A stretch of 64,000 nt of DNA from positions 20,520,001-20,584,000 of the forward strand of contig OX485809.1 in assembly GCA_950295325.1 (NCBI GenBank). The letters run 5' to 3'. Position 1 is the stretch's first letter. Every line of letters starts with the position of its first letter. Both the position numbers and the translations under genes were made by a program. This DNA comes from Polytrichum commune (Eukaryota > Streptophyta > Polytrichopsida > Polytrichales > Polytrichaceae). Shown here in pieces: positions 12,011-23,200 of the stretch. The notes below the pieces were generated by a model. That model ran no database searches. It was not told the origin of the DNA and was given only the letters and a program-made list of their open reading frames with translations.

Positions 12011-12513
12011 ATGTCGTTTTGTTATGAGTGCAAAAGAGACATGCATATGAGCATCAAGTTCAACCTATTGTGCAAATGGCTTTTGATTGCATTTTATTTG
12101 GAAAATCCTCTCTCACAAATAGCTATACTTGATGGAATGAGTATAATTGTATACCAGAGTTGTATAAGTTTAGGCCAAGTTGTGTGCCATTCCAAATTGC
12201 TATCACATATGAGCCAAGCCTCAAATATCATTTTGTTCTCACACTCATGTCGAAGTGTTTCTGTAAATTCCAGGAGTTTTCCCTTACACATGTCACTTTC
12301 TTCTCCATTGTATTGAAACTTCAACAATATCCTTTCGAGCTGTAAATTGGTATTTGTGATTCGGTCACTTTCATTGCTTGGATAATTATGAGGGCTAGAA
12401 AGTTTGGTTGCATTGCACTCTACAAACACCTTAGAGCACGCATTAATTAGCTTGAGGTGTATGGTAAATGGGCATGTATTCATGAATTCAACATCACTTA
12501 GTAAAAAGTTCAC
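12011..12513 (-). pseudogene. hAT transposase C-terminal fragment, broken
   Basis: The minus-strand frame from 12,513 ends in IILIPSSIAICERGFSK, the classic end of the hAT dimerisation domain (families typically read IPxSSAxCERGFSKQN). The next codon is a stop where the family has Gln. Past it the same frame continues as NAIKSHLHNRLNL, again the expected sequence, before degenerating. The fragment is about 165 residues against 600-800 for a full transposase; the N-terminal zinc finger and catalytic DDE parts are not seen. It lies on the coding strand expected from the ends of the surrounding element. Confidence 0.8.
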
Positions 12514-12544
12514 CCTAACTAATTTTTAGATTTGGCAAAATAAT

Positions 12545-13640
12545 GCATGTTTCGGGAATTAATACCACACACACTACATGGGATAATCAATGTAGTTGGG
12601 CATTGACCAAATAAAGTATCTACCACGTGTGTAGAGAGTAAAATTGGTGAGAGTGGAATATCCCAACATCTTAGATATTGGGACAGATCAAGTGATGAAC
12701 TTCAAGGCCTTGTGAACAATGATAAAAATCCAATATCACACCCAAGTGCACAATTACTGCTCCTCCCCCTCTGATAGAATCATATGGCTCCTCTTACTTC
12801 ATATCCTATGTGTTCCCTTGAACTTTAATTCAAGCATTGTATTGAAGCATTATGATTTTCGCATCATACATTGAACTCAATTGAAAAGGAATCGTGCACT
12901 ATGCAAGTCTACCACCTCAAATCATCATGTCAAGCTGAGACGACTAACCAACCTAAATGACTAGAGATTGGACTAGGTGGGATTTTACCAAAACATAGTA
13001 CCTAGCATGAGTGTAGATGGTACCACTTACGAGAGTGGAATATTTACCATTATCCTAGATATTGGGACAAACTTAGGGGATGAATTTCATGGCCTTGTGA
13101 ATACTAATAGCATTTCACTCATAGACTCAACTACATTATTGATTCCAATCTAACGTCATCTCAATCATTGCATTTAATCAATGAGAATTTCACATTATAT
13201 ATAAAACTCAATTGAAGGGGATCATTGCCCTATGCAAGACCTCAAAATTCAAATCATCTTGAGCTGAGATGTCTATTTTCCTTAATTTTCAATCAAACAA
13301 AGCACTCTAGATCTCTTCCCTTGCTTGAAACTTCAATTCAAGTGACTTAGGCCATACAAAAATATCTATCACATATGTAGGCGGTGCCACTGGTGAGAGT
13401 AGATTATCTACCATTGGCTTAGAGTACATGACAAACTTTAGGGACCTGTGAACGTTGATGGCATCCAAATCACATACCCAACAATAGTATTGCTTTCAAT
13501 CTAGCTTCAATTCAAGCATTCTGAATTGTACATTGTACATTAAACTCGATTTGAAGGGGATCTCTACCATATGCAAAGTCTACCTCAAATCATCCCAGTG
13601 TCAAGCTGAGATGCCTCAAAATTAACCCAATATTTAACCA
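12545..13640. repeat. Three-copy diverged tandem repeat, ~375 bp unit
   Basis: Units begin near 12,600, 12,985 and 13,350. Each contains a motif of the form TATCTA(C/T)CA(C/T)..TGTGTAG, then GAGAGT(G/A)GA.TAT, then CTTAGA and GGACAAACTTAGGGGATGAA-like sequence. Each closes with a purine-rich stretch ending in TCAAGCTGAGATG-like sequence. The units are well diverged, so the array is old. It lies within the 4.4-kb hAT element. Confidence 0.6.
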
Positions 13641-14644
13641 GCCAAAGCACCACTCTTTGAGATATGCCGAGGCAAATGATTCATTCACATGCATGCACAA
13701 AACAATCATGGAAATACATCCGCAAAAGACCAAGAACAATGGTCTTGTCGGCCTTGTACTTAGCTTCCACCACCTCTCTAATCACCGCTTCAATTATAAA
13801 GCCTTCCCGGTTATAAAGGAATTTACAAGAACAACGCTAATCTTAAGTATGTAAGTGAATGTAAGAAGTTCTCCTATTGTTATGGGTTATGTTTTCTGGA
13901 TACTTGAGCTGCAATTTATAGTACTTAAGTTGCCTAGTAATATGCGCCATTTCAATTTCTAGCGTGTCAATTGACATGTGTTCTTTTCCTTCAAAAGTCA
14001 CGGTACATGTCAACTTGTAAATTGTGCGTGTCAATTGACATGCATTTTTTTTTTGTGCGAGTTTTTGCGTGTTATAAGTGAAAAAACTTGCAAAAACTTT
14101 GTCAAACATACAAACTGCTTGACATCTTGTCTTGATGTCTATTTCTGATTCTAAGATCAAAGTATGAAAGATCCGGTTTTGAGCATTCGAACCTCAAGTC
14201 ATGTCATGGGTGTTAGATTTAGACTTGGTGTGCCTACCACCAAATTTGCTGAGAAAAACAAGCCCTGCCATTGAAAACGTGGCATGACAATGAATTTGTG
14301 TGCTAGGTGAGGCGAGGCTCGACTCCGACAACTATGGTTGCAGGTTGATGGGCCGCTCACACTATTCCCAGTAGTCGCAAACCTGGGTGAATTCTTGTTT
14401 CTTCTCCCAAAGCGTGGTTTCAGTTCTAAAGAATTGGGTTAAGTTACTTCACATGTAATTTTAATACCTTAGTGTAAACAATCCCTAAGTTCACAAGGTA
14501 TTCATTGGCACCAAGGAGTTAACTTATAGCATGTCCAAACTTACTGGTGCGGGTCACTAGCAAACAACTCCCACAATAGGGTCACTTTTAACTCTAATTT
14601 GGTCAGTGAGAGCCACTTCTAACTCCAATTTGACCAGTGAGGAC

Positions 14645-15615
14645 CACTACAATAAATAAGGTATTTAGTGTTTGATTATATTTAGTGTTGTTACCACCCT
14701 ACCCTGCTCAACATTCATTTTCAACTCTTTGATGATGAGTGTTAGAAGATATGCTAGAAGAGATGTTGGAATTCTCCTTTTGAAAATTAGTGTTGAGCAT
14801 GGTAGGGTGGTAACTTACTTTCATAGGGTTATTGGTATTTAGTGTATGTGTTTGTATGTAGTGTATTAAATATTGTATATCCTATTTAAGGTAGAGGGTG
14901 CTAAAACCAACACCCCACCCAAAACCAACACCTATAAGTGCCTCCCAGTCACCAACACTCTACTACCTTGAAGTGTTCACCATGGTGTAGGAGTGTATAG
15001 GCCCACATAATGACGCTTTTAGGTGCCATTAGTGGCGCCACCTCATAACGACCTCCACTACCTTCATGTAGGGTAGGTAATGGGCTCCACTCTATCTCGG
15101 GTAGGTTCAAGGTAGGTTCAAGGTGGCTTGTCAATGCCTATTTTAGCCATTCTATACATGCAAAGGCAGGGGGGGGGGTTAGAGCCATTCTATTCAAAAA
15201 GTCACGGAGGTATGCCCACAACGCACAAAGGGGGTTGGTACCCATGATGCAAGGTGATGGTTTTGCAAGCAAACTAGGTATGTGGCTTTGCACACCGTTA
15301 CTAGTTGGTCTTCGATCTAGCTTGGGGCTAGTACCCAACTATGTAGTGTTGGTTCTAGGCAATGAAGATGAGGGTTCTCATCATATCCAAGATCGTCATA
15401 CATGGGGGCCTATATGGTTTTAGGAAGCTAGTGGTTTTAACTTTGAATATTCATCAAATATCTAATTGAGGCTAAAAATGTTTTTTCGTTCTTTACACCT
15501 ATGTTTAGAACAAAGGCTAATATGAATATATATTTTTATATATCAACCATGTACCCATATGTATGTGCAATAGCTTAAAGTGTTGGTTTAAGCACCCTCT
15601 ATCTTAGTGTAGATG
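14645..15615. mobile_element. CACTA-like foldback MITE, copy A, split by an insertion
   Basis: The left end, CACTACAATAAATAAGG followed by TATTTAGTGT, matches the ends of elements at 32,548 and 38,446. The left arm (to about 14,745) pairs with a right arm at 14,770-14,888 through shared pieces such as TTACCACCCTACC and ACATACACTAAATACCAATAACC. The right end is interrupted at 14,888 and resumes at 15,604 as TTAGTGTAG, the expected terminus. Confidence 0.6.
14889..15603. mobile_element. Harbinger-like element nested in CACTA-like MITE
   Basis: The inverted ends are GGTAGAGGGTGCTAAAACCA and the complement of GGTTTAAGCACCCTCTATC, one or two mismatches in about 24 bp. A TTA duplication flanks it (14,886-14,888 and 15,604-15,606). 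Removing the insert restores a continuous CTATTTAGTGTAG end for the host MITE, which supports the boundaries. No coding region is seen. A short run repeats TAGGTTCAAGG near 15,101-15,125. Confidence 0.65.
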
Positions 15616-15763
15616 TAACCAGTGCTGGTAGAATCGTTCACGGGTGGTCAACATGCACCAATAAGTATGGGGTGGGCTATTATTATTAACTGATGCATGG
15701 TTGTAGGAAGCAGGCATGGTCGCCACAAGTGCTAAAGCGGGCTGAACACAATAGGGACACTAA

Positions 15764-16261
15764 GGGCCACTTCACACACGAGACTAAGAGCCCGTGACCA
15801 TTACACTTCAAGCACTCTCATTGGTGGAAAAGGTGGAGCCGGTCCAAGTTCGCTTCGCAATGTGCTTGAGGGACCAACGGAGTATGTGAATGCAAGATGG
15901 ATGTAAAGTCTACATGAATTCCTACATGGCATCGAATGAATCATGTTTCACGGTCACTTGGACTATTTTCAAAAACCACCTCTTGAAGGTAGGCCTAACA
16001 CAAAACCGGTAGACCATGCCACTCCGAACGCTCATAATCGTTGATTTATTCTATTTTATCATGTGTGAAGACCCGTATGAATAAAAATTCATTGAAATAA
16101 CATTTGGTTGAGGGCCCGGTCACATTTGATTTCACATTTCACTTAGGGTCCGTGACCACACTACATGAATTTGGAGGTGTGTGGGGACGGCCTTTGGACA
16201 CTTTCTTTTGGGCTCTCAAACTTTCATGGTCACGGCTCTTGGCTCGTGTGTGAAGTGGCCC
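15764..16261 (+). mobile_element. PIF/Harbinger-like MITE, family 1, copy 1
   Basis: The ends GGGCCACTTCACACACGAG and its exact complement form perfect 19-bp inverted repeats, extending imperfectly to ~38 bp. The target duplication is TAA (15,761-15,763 and 16,262-16,264). A 3-bp TWA duplication with GGGC-type ends is typical of PIF/Harbinger (Tourist-like) MITEs. Copies of the family lie at 31.8 and 51.8 kb. This insertion stops 172 bp before the cytochrome c copy 2 ATG and so forms part of its promoter region. Confidence 0.85.
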
Positions 16262-16417
16262 TAAAGAAGCGTCTCGTAAGTTCAATACCTTGGCTTAGGC
16301 TAAACAAAGAGAAAGCCGAAGCTCTTTCATCAAACCCAGCCTGCTTCGGCGCTCGTGGGGAAGGAAGAAAGGAGGACGGAAGGGAGGAAGGAAGGGTGGT
16401 AGCTAACTAGGGTTTGG
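16209..16417 (+). promoter_or_regulatory. Proximal promoter and leader of cytochrome c copy 2
   Basis: A site II motif, TGGGCT, at 16,209-16,214 lies inside the MITE end. A purine-rich GGAAGGAAG-type tract runs over 16,357-16,398. A telo-box variant, CTAGGGTTT (complement AAACCCTAG), at about 16,408-16,416 sits some 17 bp before the ATG. These are motifs known from plant respiratory gene promoters. Their activity here is inferred. Confidence 0.4.
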
Positions 16418-16432
16418 TGTGGATCGTCGGCG

Positions 16433-18327
16433 ATGGCGTCCAAGGAGAATTGGGCGGAGGCGCCCAAGGGAAACGAGAAGGCTGGGGAGAAGATCTTTAA
16501 AACCAAGTGCGCCCAATGCCACGCCGTCGACAAGGCCGCTGGGCACAAGCAAGGTAACTGGGTCTGTCTGGGTTACACAACATATATCAGTAGTACTCCA
16601 CCTAGGTTATAGTTTTGTTTCGGTGCTCACAGAGAGGGGCTGCCTGCATTGGAGATCCTCTGCGAGGCGTTGCTATTGCTAAACGAGGTGCGTCCAAGTC
16701 GACATTGCACGAGTTGACACTGAGGTTGTTTTGGAGGAGTTAGTGCGGAGTCTTCAGGCGACTTCGCTAGATTTTTTTTCCCAGAGAGTCGGTCATTCTG
16801 TGCGTAGAGATGATTCGTCCTGTCCAAGTTAATCTGTTCTCTTGAGCATTCACGTTCGTGGTTCAAGAGGATGGTGACGAGTCAGACTAGAGGTGGAGCA
16901 ACAAGTTGGTTCTAAAGCTCCGGGGATATTTTTCCAGCATTTTGCGCACGTCGTCGCTCATTCCATAAGTTGATTTGTTATCTCTACAAGTGAGATAGTT
17001 GAATCTCTTGGCAGATAGGTATTTGAGATTGAGCATGTATAGTTGAGTCGAGAGCCCATGGTTAGGAACTTAATTGGGAGGCCATCACCAAGACGTTAGT
17101 TTGTTCATGTAAATTCGATTTGGCGGAGATCACTTGAATTACCTTGGAATAGGTAGTACGGGCAGCGGAGATTACCTGGCTGTGCGGATAGCTGGACGGG
17201 GCATAAAACAGTTGAGGTTCTTGGATTTTTCGAACTATTTCCGGGATAGTAGTTTGGTTGATCCCGAGCAACTCTAGAATGTTTCCAGTGAGGGCTTAAA
17301 CACGGAATGAAGTGCCTCAATAAATGACTATTTCTTAAAGCTCCAGATTGAGCATCTTGAAGCATTGAATAAGACATTCAGTCAGGTATTTCCAACACCA
17401 CACCACAAGACATTCTCTTTTCTCCAAAGAGGATTGCACATAATTCAAACCCTGGCAGTGAATATCCGTGAATACATAGCTAGCAAAACTCGTGCTACTG
17501 TCTCTAGTCTGTAGTTCATTTCACTGCCTCGTACTTCTTCACTTCATTACATTGCTGTTTGTTACGTTGGAAGTGTTTCATCTAAGCTAGTACTTCAGAA
17601 GTCGTGGTTTGTAAAAGTTACCTGGTGGTCTTCGCGTGAAGTAAGATAAGGTTATTTATCTGAGCGCAGGAGGTAATCAGTGGGCGTCAAGCTCTCTGGT
17701 TAATGTTTTTGTAGCAGATTTTGTGTCCGTTTTTCTTTATCGAGATGTTAGTGCTGTTTTCTGTGCAGACCTGAAAACACACGAACTATGAAGACTGAGG
17801 AACAACGACTTATTCATGACTCATGAGTGTCGTGTCTTGCAGGACCAAATTTGCATGGTTTGTTCGGAAGGACTTCCGGAACTACCGCCGGTTACACTTA
17901 CTCCAAAGCCAACAAGGATAAGGCCGTGGAGTGGGGTGAGGAACATCTCTACGAGTACCTATTGAATCCTAAGAAGGTGAGGTCGCTACGATGACAGCAG
18001 TTTTTGGTTACCGTGCCACAGAAAGGTGGTGTTTAATCTGATTCATTATCAGAGTAGCTATTTGTGATCGTCAAATTGATGAACATATGTGATATTTGCC
18101 ATGTAATTGTTATGATTGAGACGGTATGAAAGGCGTCCCTCACGGGAAGTGCCTCTTGGCAGGTATACATGAGGTGTTTAAACAGTGTTGAGTATGTGAT
18201 TTTGAACATTTGTTGTGTTCGATGTGTGCAGTTTATTCCTGGTACAAAAATGGTATTCCCTGGTTTGAAGAAGCCACAAGAGCGAGCTGATCTTATTGCC
18301 TACCTGAAGAAGTCAACAGCGGAGTGA
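16433..18327 (+). CDS. Cytochrome c, copy 2, canonical
   Basis: Exons 16433-16553, 17843-17976 and 18232-18327 join in phases 1 and 0 at GT/AG borders and encode 116 residues. The product is the soluble mitochondrial electron carrier between complexes III and IV. Visible signatures are the N-terminal extension [13 protein letters not shown] typical of plants, the heme site CAQCH at 26-30, [20 protein letters not shown], the axial ligand Met92 in [15 protein letters not shown], and the C-terminal helix ending KKSTAE. Length and all ligands are normal, so this is probably the main working copy. It is divergent to copy 1, 13.5 kb away, and the introns (1,289 and 255 bp) are recognisably homologous to those of copy 1 (1,409 and 262 bp). 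It is tail-to-tail with the SMXL gene. An upstream MITE now forms part of its promoter. Confidence 0.97.
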
Positions 18328-20209
18328 AGGGTACACTCTCAAACACAATTTTGTCTGAAGAGTCTATATACCTTGATCAATTGATTAAAGATTTCAGTAG
18401 CATTTACCCAGGAAATGATCCTGTGAACAGTAATTTGTTGCTAGGGAGACCAAGAAATAATTGAGAAACTGCCCAATTTTTGGGCTTATGCTGTTGACCA
18501 ACATATTGCAATAGAATTACAATGCTGTACATTCCATTGTGCTTCACCGTAATGTTTGAATATCTTAATGATTTGTCCACCTGCTTTTCTCATTACTCTG
18601 ATTACAGAACATTCAACAATGTCTTAGTTCATGGCCAATGGGAAGAGAGTTGTCGGGGAGTATGCATTTTGATTTGAATGGGGGCTTATCAAGGGTACGA
18701 ATATATTGTTAGGTGTTCAATAAGTGGCATTTTCTCCTCGAAGGAAGCATATGCTTAGTAATTGTGATGCTCACCTCCAGCTGTTTCAAATGATATCTCT
18801 TTCAAATGTTGATTGTTTTTCACAAACAAAGAATTCATCTTGTACCGCTGCTTGAGCTTTTCTCATAGGCACCAAGATTGTACCCCTAACTCTTAGTCAT
18901 TTTGGTGCTGTGACTATTCAAGGATCAGTTGCTCTCCATGTCAATTTTTGGTGTTTTTCCCTTTTATTCTTCAACGTATAGGAAGTGAGATTAGGCTCTT
19001 TGGATTCACAATAGCTTTCTTTTGATACCTTACAACAAAAGTGAAAGAATGAGAACATAGTAAGTGGTTGAAGACTCAAAAATATTTGTGTAGTTCTGAA
19101 AGCTTGCCAACACACGATGCCACCTCACCCTGGGGTATGGAAGAAGAGTTGAATGTGTACGGTTACATAACATGTTCATGAGCATTGCGGAGTCCCTATT
19201 CTTTGGTTGGTACTATTGGGTCAACTTCCATGGAGTGCACTGGGCACATTGACGGAAGAAAAAAGAAAAAAAGAAAAAGATTTGTAACCTGACGGCCTGG
19301 GTCACTGGTTTGGATGTGCTTGTAAAGGCTCAACACCTAAGAAATGAAGAGTCTTAATTGGAAGATAGGTTGCAGGTTAATCAAAAAGTGCATATTGCAC
19401 GAACATACACCCCCCAAAAGTAAATTCTCAATACTCGTAAAACGATATCAAAATGCACAGGCAACTTCAAGTTTAAATTGGCCCAGGCCATAATAATATT
19501 CAAGACTAATCATAAGGGTTTCAAAGTTTCAATCATCTTGGAACTTCAACAATGATCTCAAGATGTTCATCTTTACTCTTCAAGTGTTTAAAAGAATGAT
19601 AATAAGGTCAGTATAATACTCATAAGATGAAAGATAACATTCTCATGTTGTGTTGTGGGGAAAGTCAACAAATGCAGGAAAAGGCACAAATGAATGGAAG
19701 TTATGTTGATTTCATTAGAACCAAAACAACAAATCATTTTCTATTGCAATATTATTCAGAGAGATATTCGCATTTTCAGTTCCATTCGGTCAATAGATGA
19801 TCCTAGCTCTGAAAACAAAAAGAGATTGTAAGCTTACAATCCAGCATTCTTAACAGTCCAGGCAGAAGAAATAAATACCACACGAATAAACATTCATAAT
19901 TAATAGTCATATATGCAAACAGACTTTGGCCAAGTGAAACCACTTATTGAGTGTACACCTCCACCCTTATACTGCAGATTCCAGGAGTAAAACCTCAGCC
20001 AGGGAACAACTATACTCAAACCTGTAGCACCTTAATAACATTTCAAAAAGACAAAATTGAAAATTATGGGACATAAATAAACCACCACCCCAACATAGCC
20101 GCACCCACACTTCTCCCCCTTTCAGATGAGTACCTTAATGTGTCCTTGAAATACCGATAATAACAAGATCAGCATCACTTAAAAATACCTTAGTTACCTA
20201 CTGGGGGAA
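18328..20209. other. Intergenic between convergent cytochrome c and SMXL genes
   Basis: The left part (to about 18,560) holds the 3' UTR of cytochrome c copy 2, recognisable by homology to copy 1. The right part, from about 19,750 to 20,209, is the likely 3' UTR of the SMXL gene on the minus strand. In between I see an A-rich run at 19,258-19,281 and nothing else definable. Confidence 0.5.
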
Positions 20210-23200
20210 TTAAGGCCCCCCAGGCACAACTTGTCCCCCGTCATTGTGTCGCACCTTTGCCTCTCCGGTGAGATGGAGAGTTAGCTGCTGTGTAGAACCA
20301 AACAGAATGACATGTGGTAAAGAAACTTCCTCCTCAAAGGCATTATTGTCCTCACTGGAATGATCTGGTTCTGCAACTATCTTAATCACCCGTTTATCAC
20401 AGATTGGGATATCCATGAAGGCTCTTGTGAGGCTCTTGAAAAAGGTATCGATCCAAAAGTCAAATTCTTGCCGCCCATCAGGCATCTTCCACACACATGA
20501 CACTATGTGTTCCAAGAGATGGAGGTCAATTTCCAGATCAGCACCACGAGGGATGAGATTTTCAAAAGATTTGCCAAACTTCTGAAGTATCTCCATCGCA
20601 AGCCCTTTGAAATCATAAGGGTTGAGCACCACAACGGAGTTGAGCAAAGCACAGAACTTATTAGAGAGTGCCCCTGAGAGAGCCTTCTCATGCTTCGCCA
20701 CCTCATCCAACTCCTTGTTAATATGGCCATCTGTCCAGCTACTCTGGATTCCTTCACTGGGCCAATAGTCCACTTTATTTTCACCAAGCGCAAGGTTCAG
20801 GTCCAGACACAATGACTGCCTGTCACTTGACTTCCTGCGCTTCTCCCCTGAGCTCGAGTTAAATTCACAATGCAGAAGTGCTTGAGACTTTCGTTTGGGA
20901 ACCCAGCAGGGAACTTCGGCTACTGGGTTCACTACATTGATGACATCACGAAGCTTTCCACCACGGTTATCAACAATGCGAATATTATTTTGCCCCTTGA
21001 AGACGACTTTCTCGGTGTGTGTATCCTCCACCATAACACGTATACTGCTCCGCTTCATGGCAACCAGCTTCTCTTCTGAGAAGCACAAATCGTCTGACTC
21101 ACATTCTAGGCTTGAGCTCTCAACCCCAATATTTGTGGTCATTAAGACAATGGCATTGCTGAAGCTCACCTCACGGGCATTTGACCCAGCAAGCTTGCCT
21201 CGGTCCATGGCCCTGATAACCTTATTCCGTGTCACATTGTCTGCATAATCAATATCCTCCAGCAATATAACTGAGGACGGGTTCAGTCGCACAGCCTCCA
21301 CTAGTCTGTCAAGAGTGGGTGGACCTCTGTATCGTGAGCCACTAGCATCCACTTCCATTTTGGCCGCCAACCCATCCGCAAATCCCAGACAGAGAAAGCT
21401 GCTCTCGTCACCAAAGACGTGCTCAGCAAGAGCTTTTGCAATGGCGAGCTTTGCAACTCGGTCAGGCCCCATTAAGAGAATCCATGTGCCTGTCTTTGAA
21501 ATCGTCCCTCTTATAGTGCCCACACCAACCCGACACTTTAGGACAGTTTCTGCAATTGCCTCCACAGCCGCTCCTTGCCAGGGAACGCGTGCCATGAGGC
21601 CCTTGCAGAGGCCCTTAAGATTATTGACTATACAATCTTTACCACCTGAAGATCTGTTGGATTCAATAACACTGGTAACCCAGGGTTGAACTTTGGTTGA
21701 TAGGTTCAGCGCAGGTTGCCAAGGTAATCTTGGAGGTGAGGCGTTATCAGTGCTAATAACAACGCTAACCAAATCCTTCTGCATGGTGGATTGCATAAGC
21801 CAATGTGGCTTGCCACTATTTCTCATCCCACTCAGTGAGTGGCATGAAGGGTGATCTGCGAAGGCCTTGATATGTGATCTTGGAGTGGCAGCAATGGAGC
21901 TGCAGTGGACGGTATCCACCACTCTACCAAGGGCTAGGTCTGTATCTAGGGGTGCCAGGAACGCATCCTGGACCGAAGTTCTTGTGGGACTGTGTGGATC
22001 TTCTTGATCATCTGGTCCAGAAGCCACACTACTCCCATCCTTTGGTGAGCCAATGTCGGGCCCGCACAGAGCCTCTAAAATCCCATTAGCACCCAAAGAA
22101 ACTGCATCTTGCACCTGTACCATGCTTGCCAGAGGGCTAACTCCACGTACTCCTGAAGAACTTAGTGTGTAGTCTAGGAAGCTTGATGGTGTCTGCGCGA
22201 GCTGGTCAGATTTTGACAAACTCAATGTATTGTTGTCAGATCCGGCCCATGGGCCAAACATTTCTGGATTCAACCCTGCACAGTCAAAGATCATCAACAA
22301 TAATCATGGGCCAGTCCAAGCTAAAACTCCACCAACAGTCATTGAACTGTACAAACAAGAGTCAAGAACTACCAGAAAATGGAAAAAGAATGAATCATGA
22401 AACAGAGCTACAGTCAGTGGGCACAAGAGAAAGTGCAAGCCGTACACCAGTGCATAGATGTCTCTTATTTGTTCTTACCGCAGGGCTTACAATCCATGCC
22501 ATGGGGAACCACAGATAATCGACTTAAGGACGACAGCTCTGGCCTTGAATGAGCTGGAACTGGCAAAAACGTATGCATATGTAACTTCCTGCATGTGGCT
22601 TGCCACTTGCGTCGAAGCTTCAGCAACTTCTGGATGATTGACTGGTTCTTGACCTATTGTATGACATTCAATTTGAAATAAGATACATCAGCACCCATGA
22701 GGATAGCCCTTAAGGATATGAATGTCAGTAGCCTCTTCAGACCAGCCAAGAGAAAGATAGAAAGATTTTGCATCAAGGAAGTACTTGAACTCTTGATGTT
22801 TGAATAAGAAAAAATATTCATGCACCTGTGTGTCAACAATCACAAGTGACAATACAAAACCATACCTGGCTCTTGCCACTTGAATAGACTCCATCGCTTG
22901 CAAGGGAGAACCATTCAGCTGGAGCCAGTTGCAATGCCAGCCTCTCATGTTCATGAACAAACCTCCGCTCTTCTTCAAACTTTGCCAGGCACTCTGGACA
23001 GCATTGGATCTCCTCCTCCCCTTCGTCATCTCCAACAGAACCACTTTCTACTGCCATAGGGAAGGCTCGAGAAGAAACACCATGCATGGCCCACATGGGG
23101 TTAGCTGTCTCTCCATCCTCTGCCGGCCGGGAACTACTTGAGAATCTGATAAGCACAAAGAAATAACCCATCAGATCAAATCATCACATTTACCAGTACA

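Larger units (their letters stand above)
9737..14117 (-). mobile_element. hAT-type DNA transposon, 4,381 bp, degenerate
   Basis: The left end, CAGTGTGTATGTTTGACAAA, and the right end, whose complement is CAGTTTGTATGTTTGACAAA, form terminal inverted repeats. The flanks are a perfect 8-bp target duplication, CTTGACAT, at 9729-9736 and 14118-14125. Eight-bp duplications and CA-type ends are diagnostic of hAT elements. In element orientation (minus strand) the order is: end repeats and subterminal sequence (14,117-13,780), a tandem repeat block (13,640-12,545), the C-terminus of a hAT transposase (12,513-12,011), then an inverted-repeat element and a nested MITE. The same ends occur in elements at 33,906-35,338 and 58,521-58,840. 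This is the long member of that family, inactive because its transposase is broken. Confidence 0.85.
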
